A stretch of DNA of 36,202 bases from NCBI GenBank assembly GCA_031280915.1, contig JAITGC010000102.1, positions 1 through 36,202 of the forward strand. Reading direction: 5' to 3'. The stretch is from Desulfovibrio sp. (GTDB lineage: Bacteria; Desulfobacterota; Desulfovibrionia; Desulfovibrionales; Desulfovibrionaceae). A program made the translations under genes and the position numbers. This document shows positions 8,426 through 16,076 of this stretch, in pieces (position 1 is the first letter of the stretch; each line of letters begins with the position of its first letter). Under the pieces are notes generated by a model. It searched no databases and had not been told where the DNA came from. It saw only the letters and a program-made list of their open reading frames with translations.

Positions 8426-9152
8426 CCCGTTCGCACAAAAGTTCTACATCCCCGCTCGCGGCGAGATTGAGTATCTGGCGATATTGGCGTATGGCCTCAA
8501 GACTGTGGGGGTTGGCATTGAAAATTCCGGTGAACAGTTCCGCATCTTCGGTAAGCATTTTTCGGGCCGCCTCCATGCGGCGGCGGAAGGAAGGCGTGAT
8601 AAAAGGCAATATTTCGTCCTTGTCCGCCAACAGGGCGAAATAGGCCAAAGTAGTGATGAAGTTCATGCCCTGAATGCGCGCTACGGCCTGATCGTGCTCA
8701 CGGGCTGTCGTTTCGAAAACGTGGCAGCCGATGGCGAGAAAGAATTCCCGCACCAGCGCCAGATGTTCGGTTTTCGCTCCCCGGCCGGGAACGATGGCTA
8801 CGGTTTTGTCCTCTGCCTCAAGGGGCGCGGGGCCAAAGAGAGGATGTGTGCCCACCACCGGCCCTGACCAGTGTTTTTCCATTTGCAGCAAGGGAATTTC
8901 CTTGACTGACGTGATGTCGCAGAGTACGGCCTTTGGAGGCAGATACGGGCAAACGGAGCGTACCGTCTCCTCAAAAACAGCGGCCGGCACACAGAGGATG
9001 GCAAGCGCCGCGTCGGCGCAGGCCGGGGCCAGTGTGTCGGGAACAAGGGGCATGTCCGTGCCGGTCACGTATATGTCGCGTTCGGCGGCGCGGGCGATAA
9101 GCATGGCCCCCATGCGGCCGTGTGCGCCCACAAGCACGATTTTGTCCGTCAT
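8385..9152 (-). CDS. tyrA: prephenate dehydrogenase
   Basis: The enzyme oxidatively decarboxylates prephenate to 4-hydroxyphenylpyruvate with NAD(P), the tyrosine branch. The 255 residues begin with a Rossmann fold (LVGAHGRMGAMLIARA, residues 7-22) and contain the family motif THPLFGPAP and the helical C-terminal domain (NFITTLAYFALLADKDE). There is no chorismate mutase or ACT domain, so feedback control probably lies elsewhere. It is the last gene of the aromatic unit. Its ATG overlaps the aroA stop as ATGA, and a GGAG lies 9 nt upstream. Its last ~13 codons overlap the 3' end of convergent dnaA by 41 bp. In Desulfovibrio vulgaris I recall trp genes following at this point; here they are absent. 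Confidence 0.92.
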   Translation of the reverse strand: MTDKIVLVGAHGRMGAMLIARAAERDIYVTGTDMPLVPDTLAPACADAALAILCVPAAVFEETVRSVCPYLPPKAVLCDITSVKEIPLLQMEKHWSGPVVGTHPLFGPAPLEAEDKTVAIVPGRGAKTEHLALVREFFLAIGCHVFETTAREHDQAVARIQGMNFITTLAYFALLADKDEILPFITPSFRRRMEAARKMLTEDAELFTGIFNANPHSLEAIRQYRQILNLAASGDVELLCERAKRWWRKDRHSAQ

Positions 9153-10528
9153 CTGATCTGTCTCCAGATATCCCAGAATCGGGGGAAGGACTTGGCCACG
9201 ACTTTCGGGTCGTCCATGCGGGCCGCGATGCTGGCCGGATTGTCGGCCTCGTCCAGACCTAGCAGGGCCAGGGACATGGCGATGCGGTGGTCGTTATGCG
9301 TTGAAAGGACGGCATTGTTCGCCAAGCGTGGCCGGCGGGGATAAGCCCCGTACACGATAAGGCCGTCCGACCTCTCCTCGGCCGCAATGCCGGCTTTGCG
9401 CAATTCCGTAACTGGAGCCGCGATACGGTCGGATTCCTTGACGCGCAGATGAGCCGCATTGTACAGACGACTTGTCCCTTGGGCAAAAGCGGCCAGCACG
9501 GCCACGGTGGGAGCCAGGTCAGGGCAGGGCCCCATGTCGATATCCGCCGCGTGCAGGTTTGACGGAAAAACGCTCACCGCGTTCGGCGCGACGTTCACGT
9601 GTGCTCCCATGTTTTTCAGAATATCCAGAAAGACTCTGTCTCCCTGCAGGGAATCCCTGCGCAGTCCTTCCACGCGCACCGGCACGCGCCCCAATGCGCC
9701 AGCCGCCAGCAGATAAGACGCGCCCGACCAGTCTCCTTCCACACAGTAGTCGCCCGCCCGGTAACTTGCGGGCCGCATGGTGACGCGCAAACAGCCGGGG
9801 ACTGCCTCGGCGATGGCACGGAGGCTTCGGGCGTCGTGCTCTTCCCAGGGAGCTTCCGTGTGGGCGCGAGTTTCCACGCGGGTCTTAATGCCGAAATCCT
9901 CCAGACACTGGAGGGTCAGCCCCACATAGGGCCAGGAAATAGCTTTGTCGCCGGACAATTCCAGGAGCAGGGGAGCGGAGGACAAGGGAGCCGCCATCAA
10001 AAGGCCGGAAAAGTATTGACTGGACACATCCATGCTTATTTGGATGCGGTCTTCGCCATGCGGCGGGCCAAGTCCCCGGGCGTGCAAAAGCAGGGGAGGG
10101 CAATCCGGTTCGCCTTCAAAACGGATTTTCGCCCCGAGACGGGCAAGGGCTTGGGCAAGGTCCCCGATGGGGCGTTTATGCATGCGTTCGGCCCCGTGAA
10201 CGCGGAAAAAACCCTGTCCGGCGGCCAGCACAGCCGTGAGCAGACGGCAGGTAGTGCCCGATTCGTGCACATCGCAGGAAAGCGCATGAGCCTCATCAAG
10301 ACCGCCAATTGGTGCGGGCATGCCCCGGATTTCCCATCCGTCGTTGTCCGGCAGGGGCGTCATGGATGCCCCGGCCGCGCAAAGAATGGCTCTGGTACGT
10401 TCCAGGTCCTGGCTTTCCAGGGGATGGCGCACACGGGAAATGCCGCGTGCAAGGGCCGCACCGATGAGATAGCGGTGCGAAGCGGATTTTGAGGACGGAG
10501 CCGTTACGGAAATAATACTGTCATGCAT
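9149..10528 (-). CDS. aroA: 3-phosphoshikimate 1-carboxyvinyltransferase (EPSP synthase)
   Basis: Transfers enolpyruvyl from PEP to shikimate-3-phosphate, the sixth shikimate step, in the cytoplasm. The 459-residue protein shows the N-terminal SKSASHRYLIGAAL (substrate and phosphate binding), ESGTTCRLL, and near the C-terminus RVKESDRIAAPV and NDHRIAMSLALLGL, all standard for the family. The open frame runs back to 10942 inside pheA. The true start is the ATG at 10528: it gives the conserved N-terminus (MHDSIISVTAPSSKSASHR), overlaps the pheA stop by 8 bp, and has GAGGA 8 nt upstream. The tight overlaps with pheA and tyrA indicate one transcript with coupled translation. Confidence 0.95.
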   Translation of the reverse strand: MHDSIISVTAPSSKSASHRYLIGAALARGISRVRHPLESQDLERTRAILCAAGASMTPLPDNDGWEIRGMPAPIGGLDEAHALSCDVHESGTTCRLLTAVLAAGQGFFRVHGAERMHKRPIGDLAQALARLGAKIRFEGEPDCPPLLLHARGLGPPHGEDRIQISMDVSSQYFSGLLMAAPLSSAPLLLELSGDKAISWPYVGLTLQCLEDFGIKTRVETRAHTEAPWEEHDARSLRAIAEAVPGCLRVTMRPASYRAGDYCVEGDWSGASYLLAAGALGRVPVRVEGLRRDSLQGDRVFLDILKNMGAHVNVAPNAVSVFPSNLHAADIDMGPCPDLAPTVAVLAAFAQGTSRLYNAAHLRVKESDRIAAPVTELRKAGIAAEERSDGLIVYGAYPRRPRLANNAVLSTHNDHRIAMSLALLGLDEADNPASIAARMDDPKVVAKSFPRFWDIWRQIR

Positions 10529-11699
10529 CGTATTCGTCCTCGTCTGGAGATTCTCCGGCGTTGCGCTCCAGGCGGGGACCAATCGGATACGCGCCCAGAA
10601 TGCGGAAACTCGTGCAGGCTTCTTCCAGGCGGCGGCAGAGATTCTCATGCCGTGGGGCGGTAAGGTCGCTTTCCACATCCGCAAAAAAAACATAGCGCCA
10701 ACACTGCCCGCGCAGAGGGCGCGATTCCAGCTTGCGCATGTTGATGCCGCCGGCGGCCAGAAGGGCGAGCACTCCGGACAGGGCGCCCGCCTTGTCCGGC
10801 AGGGTGAAGAGCAGGGATGTTTTGTCCGCCGTGCCGCTGGTTTCGGGAATCGGCGGAGTGCGGGAGGCTGACTTGGGACCGATGATGACAAAACGCGTCC
10901 AGTTGTCCGAAATATCTTCAATACGGCGGGCAAGAACGCCAAGGCCGAACATGTCGGCCAGTTTTTTGTGCCCTATGGCCGCCGCGTCGGCGTTGCCCGT
11001 CGCACTTTGGGCGGCTGCGGCGGTGGATTCCGTCGGGATGAGAGCGGCCTTGGGCAGATGGACGCGCAGCCAGCCGCCGCACTGGGCCAGGGGTTGCGGG
11101 TGGGAGTAAACGGTGCGTATGGCCGCCAGGGATAAGGCATTGCTTAACAGACAGTGGGAGATGCGCGAAAACAACTCCGCCCGGATAAAGACCTCATTGT
11201 TGAGAAAGAGGTCAAAGCTCACGCCGACCGTGCCCTGCAGGGAATTTTCCAAGGGGACGACGCCCAGGTCGCACTGCCCTGAGGAGACCTCTTCAAAAAT
11301 TTGGGCGATATTGCCGCAGGGGTGAAAGGAGGCCGCGTGTCCCAGATATTCCACTCCGGCAAAATAGGAGAAGGTACCCTCGGGGCCGAGGTAGGCCACG
11401 CTCTGTGGCCGCTGCAGGGCGCGGGAAGAGGAAAATATCTCGCGCCAGATGGCCCGCAGGTGTTCTCCGGGCAGAGGGCCGGCGTTTTTGCGGACAAGGC
11501 TCTCCAATACTTCGCGTTCCCGCAGGGGTTTAAAAACGCCCGGCCCCATGTTTTTTTTGATGTCCCCCACTTCAAGGCTCAGGGAGGCGCGGCGGTTGAG
11601 CAAATCGAGCAGGGATGTGTCCGTGGCGTCGATTTCCGTTCTGACGGCGGCGAGACGTTCTTCGGGGGAGAGGGCAGCGTTGGGGGATGCTTCCGTCAC
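10521..11699 (-). CDS. pheA: bifunctional chorismate mutase / prephenate dehydratase (P-protein)
   Basis: Converts chorismate to prephenate and then to phenylpyruvate. Of 392 residues, about 10-95 form an AroQ-type chorismate mutase (RTEIDATDTSLLDLLNRRASL; REREVLESLV). About 100-280 form the dehydratase domain (YLGPEGTFSYFA, VVPLENSLQGTVG, and the TRF of NWTRFVIIG). About 295-370 form an ACT domain (LLFTLPDKAGALSGVL; KLESRPLRG) that usually binds phenylalanine for feedback inhibition, so control by Phe exists at both enzyme and attenuator level. The start is GTG at 11699, with GGGAGGT placed 6 nt before it, 2 nt after the stop of the preceding gene. Confidence 0.95.
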   Translation of the reverse strand: MTEASPNAALSPEERLAAVRTEIDATDTSLLDLLNRRASLSLEVGDIKKNMGPGVFKPLREREVLESLVRKNAGPLPGEHLRAIWREIFSSSRALQRPQSVAYLGPEGTFSYFAGVEYLGHAASFHPCGNIAQIFEEVSSGQCDLGVVPLENSLQGTVGVSFDLFLNNEVFIRAELFSRISHCLLSNALSLAAIRTVYSHPQPLAQCGGWLRVHLPKAALIPTESTAAAAQSATGNADAAAIGHKKLADMFGLGVLARRIEDISDNWTRFVIIGPKSASRTPPIPETSGTADKTSLLFTLPDKAGALSGVLALLAAGGINMRKLESRPLRGQCWRYVFFADVESDLTAPRHENLCRRLEEACTSFRILGAYPIGPRLERNAGESPDEDEYDA

Positions 11700-11701
11700 G
11701 G

Positions 11702-12685
11702 TCAGACCTCCCGTATGTCTTCGCGTACGCGCATACCGAAATGGCGGCCCGCCTCGTCAAGACGGCAGAGGGCGACATCGCCGGGCTTGAGGCACACAAC
11801 GCTCAAAGGGGCGCCGTCCGGGGCCGTCAGTCGTATGGTTTCCGCATTTTGCAGAAAAATCCCGCCTGTTTTTCGTCTGTTTTCCGTTTCCGCCTCGGCT
11901 TCAATGTAAAGCATCGGCCGTACTTCAATTTTGACGCGTCCCAAGGTGGCAAGGCGCGCGGCGCCGTCAGCGCCGACAATGAGCACTTCCCTGCCAGCGG
12001 CAAGTTCTCCAAGGTAGGTGGTTCTGTCGCGGGGCAGGCGCACGTAAGCATGCACGGCTCCGGCATTAATCCGGAAGGGCCGCGCGGCCACATATTCGTT
12101 ATGCTCCGTTTCGGCATGCACGAGAAAGGTGAAGGCTGAAGAATTGCCTACCAACATGCCCTCTCCGCGTTGGAGGAGGGAAAGGGTGTCCGCGCAGACG
12201 CGGTGCCCCAGGCCGACGGATTCCACGCGGGTAATGATGCATGGGCTTAAATTTTCCCGATTTTGTGAGAGTTTGCAGACAGCCACAATTTCTTTGATTT
12301 CGTCCGCCGCCTCGGGCGTCAGCACAACAATGGCCACGCCGCGTTCCAGGATGCCGGCGGCGAGTCTGGCTTCATCAAGGCCACCAGCTTCGGCCAGGAC
12401 GGCATCACTGCCGGCCAGCAGGTTTTCCACGGGTATCACCTCCCAACCCCGGCGCAGCACCACGCGTTCGCCCCCGCGGAGACGCTCAAGGACATTCTGT
12501 TCGTCGGTTTTGGCGGCAAGGCTGACGCGGCTTGTTTCTTCGTCCGCCCAGATGGCGCAACGGGCCAGCGTTGAAACTTGCCCAACCATGTCCCTGGGCA
12601 CAATAAGCCCGTCCACGCCGGATTCCAGGGCCAGGGTCACATGAGTTTTGTTGTAGGGAACCGAACGGAAATATATCTGTGCCAT
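11702..12685 (-). CDS. aroB': 3-dehydroquinate synthase II (archaeal-type AroB')
   Basis: In the alternative entry to the shikimate pathway this enzyme oxidatively deaminates and cyclises 2-amino-3,7-dideoxy-D-threo-hept-6-ulosonate (ADTH) to 3-dehydroquinate using NAD. It is unrelated to classical AroB. The 327 residues match the family through GVDGLIVPRDM near residue 24, the ITRVESVGLGHRVCADTLSLL block, GEGMLVGNSSAFTFLVHAE, and FRINAGAVHAYVRLP followed by TTYLGELAAGREVLIV. It starts 3 nt after the ADTH synthase stop with GGAG 7 nt upstream. The two enzymes act consecutively, which supports the function. The family is typical of archaea and is known in Desulfovibrio. Confidence 0.93.
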   Translation of the reverse strand: MAQIYFRSVPYNKTHVTLALESGVDGLIVPRDMVGQVSTLARCAIWADEETSRVSLAAKTDEQNVLERLRGGERVVLRRGWEVIPVENLLAGSDAVLAEAGGLDEARLAAGILERGVAIVVLTPEAADEIKEIVAVCKLSQNRENLSPCIITRVESVGLGHRVCADTLSLLQRGEGMLVGNSSAFTFLVHAETEHNEYVAARPFRINAGAVHAYVRLPRDRTTYLGELAAGREVLIVGADGAARLATLGRVKIEVRPMLYIEAEAETENRRKTGGIFLQNAETIRLTAPDGAPLSVVCLKPGDVALCRLDEAGRHFGMRVREDIREV

Positions 12686-12688
12686 TGT

Positions 12689-13486
12689 TTATTCTCCGAC
12701 AATTTCCAGGGCCGCGTCCACGGCGGTATTTTCATGCACGATTGCGCGCAGAGCCTTGATAAGGGCCACGCGACGGGGATGCTGGAAGATATTGCGCCCC
12801 ACGGAAATTCCAGATCCGCCCGCCTGTATGGAATTGTATACCATCTGTAGAATATCGCGGGTGGAGTCCATGCGCTCTCCACCGGCTATGACAACGGGCA
12901 CGCAACAGGCGGCAACCACATCGGAAAAGCTTTCCATATCTCCGGTATAGGGAACCTTGACGATGTCCGCCCCCAACTCCACGCCGACGCGTGCGCAATG
13001 GGCCACGATTTCCGGCGCGAATCCGTTGGAGATCTGCGGACCGCGCGCATATACCATGGCCAGCAGAGGCATGCCCCAGTTGTCGCAGGCTTCCGCCACC
13101 CTGCCCATATCCGCCAGCATAAAACGCTCATTGGGATCCCCCAGGTTAACGTGCACGGAGACGCAGTCCGCGCCGTGCTTGATGCCTTCCTCCACTGTAC
13201 CGACAAGGGTTTTTGTGTTGCCGGCCGGGGTCAGGGCGGTGGAGGCGGAGAGATGGACGATCAGCCCGATGTCCTTGCCCGCGCTGCGGTGGGAACAGCG
13301 TACCAGGCCCTTGTGCATAAGCACTGCGTCAGCGCCGCCCTTGGCCATGTCGTTAACGGCCAGGCGCATATCTATGAGACCTTCCACAGCGCCGATAGTG
13401 ACGCCGTGATCCATGGGCACAATGATGGTACGTCCGTTTTCCCTGTTGATAATGCGTTCCAGGCGGACTCTTTTGCCGAGATACAT
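12689..13486 (-). CDS. 2-amino-3,7-dideoxy-D-threo-hept-6-ulosonate (ADTH) synthase
   Basis: A class I aldolase-like enzyme that makes ADTH from aspartate semialdehyde and 6-deoxy-5-ketofructose 1-phosphate, replacing DAHP synthase. The 265-residue TIM barrel shows IVPMDHGVTIGAVEGL near the N-terminus, LMHKGLVRCSH, GADCVSVHVNLGDPNE, ADIVKVPYTGDMESF with the Schiff-base type lysine, VVIAGGERMDS, and the phosphate-binding AGGSGISVGRNIFQH. It is often mis-annotated as fructose-bisphosphate aldolase; the adjacent type II dehydroquinate synthase decides the assignment. It is the first structural gene of the unit, has AGGAG before the ATG at 13486, and lies 50 nt after the attenuator terminator. 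Confidence 0.92.
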   Translation of the reverse strand: MYLGKRVRLERIINRENGRTIIVPMDHGVTIGAVEGLIDMRLAVNDMAKGGADAVLMHKGLVRCSHRSAGKDIGLIVHLSASTALTPAGNTKTLVGTVEEGIKHGADCVSVHVNLGDPNERFMLADMGRVAEACDNWGMPLLAMVYARGPQISNGFAPEIVAHCARVGVELGADIVKVPYTGDMESFSDVVAACCVPVVIAGGERMDSTRDILQMVYNSIQAGGSGISVGRNIFQHPRRVALIKALRAIVHENTAVDAALEIVGE

Positions 13487-13535
13487 GTGAGCGCTCCTTC
13501 ATGGGTAAATTTTATCGGTTCGTGCCGGAGCGGCC

Positions 13536-13571
13536 AAAAAAAAGGGCCGCCGGCGTTTTGCCTGCGGCCCT
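13536..13571 (-). terminator. intrinsic terminator/attenuator of the aromatic operon
   Basis: On the minus strand AGGGCCGC (13564-13571) pairs perfectly with GCGGCCCT (13543-13550). An inner GGC/GCC pair follows after one mismatch, the loop is AAAAC, and the stem is followed directly by eight T residues (13536-13543). It stands between the leader peptide and the first aromatic gene, so it terminates transcription before the operon. The 5' arm is also the partner of an alternative antiterminator helix (GCCTGTGGTC at 13608-13617 with GGCCGCAGGC at 13560-13569). Confidence 0.88.
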
Positions 13572-13636
13572 CTGAACTTCTTTCGCGTACGCGTCAACAA
13601 AGTCCCCGACCACAGGCTCCGGTAAAGTACGCGAAA
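13560..13636 (-). promoter_or_regulatory. mutually exclusive leader RNA helices (anti-antiterminator and antiterminator)
   Basis: Two competing helices can be drawn. The first pairs TTTCGCGTAC (13627-13636, inside the control codons of the leader peptide) with its perfect complement GTACGCGAAA (13581-13590). It encloses the second element, GCCTGTGGTC (13608-13617), which can pair over all ten positions (two G-U) with GGCCGCAGGC (13560-13569), destroying the terminator stem. A ribosome stalled at the Phe codons covers the first element and frees the antiterminator. A ribosome at the leader stop codon (13594-13596) covers the second element and allows termination. Confidence 0.8.
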
Positions 13637-13695
13637 AAAAACCAACTGAAACCGGCGGCGTACAGGGAGAAAGTGGCGGGAACGAAATTCTGCAT
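13594..13695 (-). CDS. attenuator leader peptide rich in Phe, Tyr and Trp
   Basis: A 33-codon ORF with ATG at 13695 and TGA at 13594-13596, too short for ordinary gene finding. It contains seven Phe, two Tyr and one Trp. The core FSWFFFAYF (residues 16-24) places Trp, three consecutive Phe, Tyr and another Phe codon exactly over the 5' arm of the first leader helix. The peptide resembles in logic the E. coli pheA and trp leader peptides and should have no function other than being translated. A GGAG lies 11 nt before the ATG. A five-residue ORF (13695-13712) whose TGA overlaps this start as TGATG may assist initiation. A promoter lies about 30 nt upstream and the terminator 23 nt downstream. 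Confidence 0.85.
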   Translation of the reverse strand: MQNFVPATFSLYAAGFSWFFFAYFTGACGRGLC

Positions 13696-13725
13696 CAATT
13701 ACCGTACTCCATAATTAGAGTATTA

Positions 13726-13754
13726 TTTATATCCGCTTGCGGAGAAGTTGTCAA
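13726..13754 (-). promoter_or_regulatory. strong sigma-70-type promoter of the aromatic operon
   Basis: The minus strand has a perfect -35 TTGACA (13749-13754), a 17-bp spacer, and -10 TATAAA (13726-13731), close to full consensus. Transcription would start near 13719, about 25 nt before the leader peptide ATG. A near-consensus constitutive promoter fits control by attenuation rather than by activation. Confidence 0.8.
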
Positions 13755-13790
13755 CCGGCATCAAATATTTTGCAGAACAATCGAGTGAAG

Positions 13791-13869
13791 CTTGTAACAT
13801 ATTGAAACGTCAGGATAAAATTTCAAGAGGCGGATTTAAAAATATTTTGTTATTTCAATAAGTTACAAG
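13791..13869. repeat. 17-nt inverted repeat between divergent operons
   Basis: CTTGTAACATATTGAAA (13791-13807) and TTTCAATAAGTTACAAG (13853-13869) are inverted copies matching at 16 of 17 positions, separated by 45 nt of AT-rich DNA. A 10-nt direct repeat AAATATTTTG (13763-13772 and 13840-13849) overlaps the area. The arms lie about 37 bp upstream of the aromatic operon -35 and about 40 bp upstream of a possible glycogen operon -35. This suits paired binding sites for a DNA-looping or dimeric regulator. No T-run follows either arm, so a terminator is unlikely. Confidence 0.7.
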
Positions 13870-13909
13870 TGCTTGTCCGAATTATCCTGAGGACATCATG
13901 GTTGTGCGC

Positions 13910-13938
13910 TTGACAGGATGTTCGTCATCGGCTATGGA
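13910..13938 (+). promoter_or_regulatory. candidate promoter of the glycogen cluster
   Basis: TTGACA (13910-13915) followed after 17 bp by TATGGA (13933-13938). The -35 is perfect and the -10 weak, which would suit an activated promoter. A TATAAA at 13951-13956 has no matching -35. Confidence 0.4.
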
Positions 13939-13985
13939 GAAGATAACAGATATAAAATTGAAACCGTGCGGAAAAGGGGTGTGGG

Positions 13986-16046
13986 ATGCGTTTCTGCTTT
14001 GACAAGGCCGCCTGCCAGAACACCCGCAGGGCCTTGCGTAAGGAATGGCTGTTGGCAAACGGCTTGGGCGACTACGCATCCAGCAGCATACTGTGCTGCA
14101 ACACACGAAAATACCACGGGCTGTTAACCGTCAATACCAGGCGCGGACGGCATGTGCTTCTGTCCGCTCTTGAGGAATCCGTCTCCGGCGCGGACAAGGA
14201 GTTTTTTCTTTCCACGCGCCGTCATCCCGATATTCTCCACCCGGACGGCCACCAGTATCTCGACCGTTTCGAATTTGATTCCTGGCCGGAATTCACGTAT
14301 CGCATAGGCGATGTCGAAATCAGGCGGGAGATGTTTCTGCAGCGGGGAGTAAGCCGTCTTGTGTTGCGTTACTTCGTCAAAGCTGATTCAACGCCGCCGC
14401 CCCTCACCCTGACCCTGAAACCCTTGCTGGCCTACCGGCATTTCCATGCGCTTACACGCGCCAATTTGACTCTGCGGACGCAAACTCAGCCGTTGGAGAA
14501 CGGTTTTTCCATTGCTCCTTATGAAGAATTGCCGGAGCTTTTCGTGCAGGTGAGCGGTGAGCACGTTTTTTATCCCTCGCCGGATTGGTTTTATAATGTT
14601 GACTATTTTCAGGAGGCCGAGCGGGGTTTTCCCAGTGAAGAGGATTTGTTTCAGCCCGGTGTTCTGAAAATGCCCCTCACAGCGGGAGAGAGTGTCTATG
14701 TGACTGTCGGCATAGGATTTTGCGGAGAAGATCCTGAGGCTGTCTGGCAGGCCGAGAATACGCGAATGCGTGCCGAGCATGACGGGAGAGAAGGATTGCT
14801 TGACAGCCTTGGTCGGACGGGGAGGCAATTCTGTACAACGACGACTTCGGGTCGCTCTGCAATTCTGGCCGGCTACCACTGGTTTGACTCTTGGAGCCGT
14901 GACGCCCTCATCTCTTTGCCCGGCCTGACATTTTTGAATAACAACAGCGAGTTCGGCCTCGAGGTGCTCAAACAAACGGCGGGCGCCTTGCGTAACGGAC
15001 TTGCGCCCAATTATTTTGTGGAAGACGGCGAGAACGCATACAATTCCGTTGACGCCGCTCTGTGGTATTCTTTTGCCCTGCAGTGTTTTCTGAAGGAAAA
15101 TCCTGAAGCTATAGGCCTTGTACGCGAGCAGTTCTGGCCGGCTGTCAAAAGCATTGTTAAAGGATACCGCCAGGGGCCGGGCATGGATATTTTCGTGGAC
15201 GAGTTCGGCCTGCTGCATGCGGGCAACGCCGGTACGCAGCTTACCTGGATGGATGCCAAGGCGGGCGGACGTCCGGTGACGCCGCGTCACGGCTGCCCGG
15301 TGGAGATCAACGCCCTCTGGTACAATACTTTGGCTTTTGCGGATTATTTGGCATCTTGTTTTCGCGAGCCGGAATGGGAGGCCACAAAAATTCTGCGGGA
15401 GTTACGCACGGCTTTCTTCGAACGTTTCTGGGTGGCGCGGGGAGAAGGCTATCTCGGCGACGTCTGGCGTGAGGGCACGTTGGACCAAGCCATCCGGCCA
15501 AACCAGATTTTCGCCGTTTCTCTGCCGTATCCCATTCTGGAAGAGCAGTATCAGGCATGTGTGGTGGAATGTGTGCGCAATCGGCTTCTGACCCCTTACG
15601 GCTTACGTACTCTTGCGCCGGACGATCCGGCTTACAGGGGGAGTTACGAAGGCCCGCCGGATGCCCGTGACGCGGCCTACCATCAGGGTACGGTTTGGCC
15701 GTGGCTGCTTGGTCATTATGGAGATGCTCTGCTGCGCACGGTCTGGAATGTGGAGGGCGCCGCTGAGGCATTGCTTGACACTTTGATGCCCCTCTTCAGC
15801 GATCACCTTGCGGATGCCGGTTTGGGCGGCATTTCCGAAATTTTTGACGCTTCCCCGCCGTACCGTCCCAACGGCTGCATAAACCAGGCCTGGAGCGTGG
15901 CGGAATGTTTCAGGCTTCTGCGCTCGCTCAAAAAGGCCGCGCCCAAGGTTTACGACGACTGGGAAAAACGTATTGCGTACCGTTTGGCTAATCCGCCTTC
16001 GGGCGATACCGCCGGCGTGTGTCGCGCGCTGATGACGTCAGCGTAA
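13986..16046 (+). CDS. glycogen debranching enzyme (amylo-alpha-1,6-glucosidase, GDE family)
   Basis: Removes alpha-1,6 branch glucose residues from glycogen. The 686-residue protein has the N-terminal GDE domain (EWLLANGLGDYASSSI, NTRKYHGLL) and a C-terminal (alpha/alpha)6 barrel with the family blocks GYHWFDSWSRDALISLPGL, TWMDAK...GRPVTPRHGCPVEINALWYN, and YHQGTVWPWLLGHY near the end; the acidic residues in these blocks form the active site. No signal peptide is present, so it is cytoplasmic. The start has AAGGGG and GTGGG before the ATG. It opens a cluster of four same-strand glucan genes with a 30-nt gap to the next. Confidence 0.92.
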   Translation: MRFCFDKAACQNTRRALRKEWLLANGLGDYASSSILCCNTRKYHGLLTVNTRRGRHVLLSALEESVSGADKEFFLSTRRHPDILHPDGHQYLDRFEFDSWPEFTYRIGDVEIRREMFLQRGVSRLVLRYFVKADSTPPPLTLTLKPLLAYRHFHALTRANLTLRTQTQPLENGFSIAPYEELPELFVQVSGEHVFYPSPDWFYNVDYFQEAERGFPSEEDLFQPGVLKMPLTAGESVYVTVGIGFCGEDPEAVWQAENTRMRAEHDGREGLLDSLGRTGRQFCTTTTSGRSAILAGYHWFDSWSRDALISLPGLTFLNNNSEFGLEVLKQTAGALRNGLAPNYFVEDGENAYNSVDAALWYSFALQCFLKENPEAIGLVREQFWPAVKSIVKGYRQGPGMDIFVDEFGLLHAGNAGTQLTWMDAKAGGRPVTPRHGCPVEINALWYNTLAFADYLASCFREPEWEATKILRELRTAFFERFWVARGEGYLGDVWREGTLDQAIRPNQIFAVSLPYPILEEQYQACVVECVRNRLLTPYGLRTLAPDDPAYRGSYEGPPDARDAAYHQGTVWPWLLGHYGDALLRTVWNVEGAAEALLDTLMPLFSDHLADAGLGGISEIFDASPPYRPNGCINQAWSVAECFRLLRSLKKAAPKVYDDWEKRIAYRLANPPSGDTAGVCRALMTSA

Positions 16047-16076
16047 AAGCGAACCACGCGGGCAAGGGCAAGGATT

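Noticed and set aside
10529-10942. N-terminal extension of AroA (138 codons)
   Set aside because: It lies inside pheA in another frame and has no EPSP synthase similarity; the ATG at 10528 has a ribosome site and gives the family N-terminus.
12689-13486. Fructose-bisphosphate aldolase
   Set aside because: The barrel is of the same superfamily, but the adjacent dehydroquinate synthase II and aromatic genes indicate ADTH synthase.
13853-13869. Inverted repeat arm as a transcription terminator
   Set aside because: The arms are 45 nt apart with no T-run after either, and the AT-rich stem would be unstable compared with the true terminator at 13536-13571.
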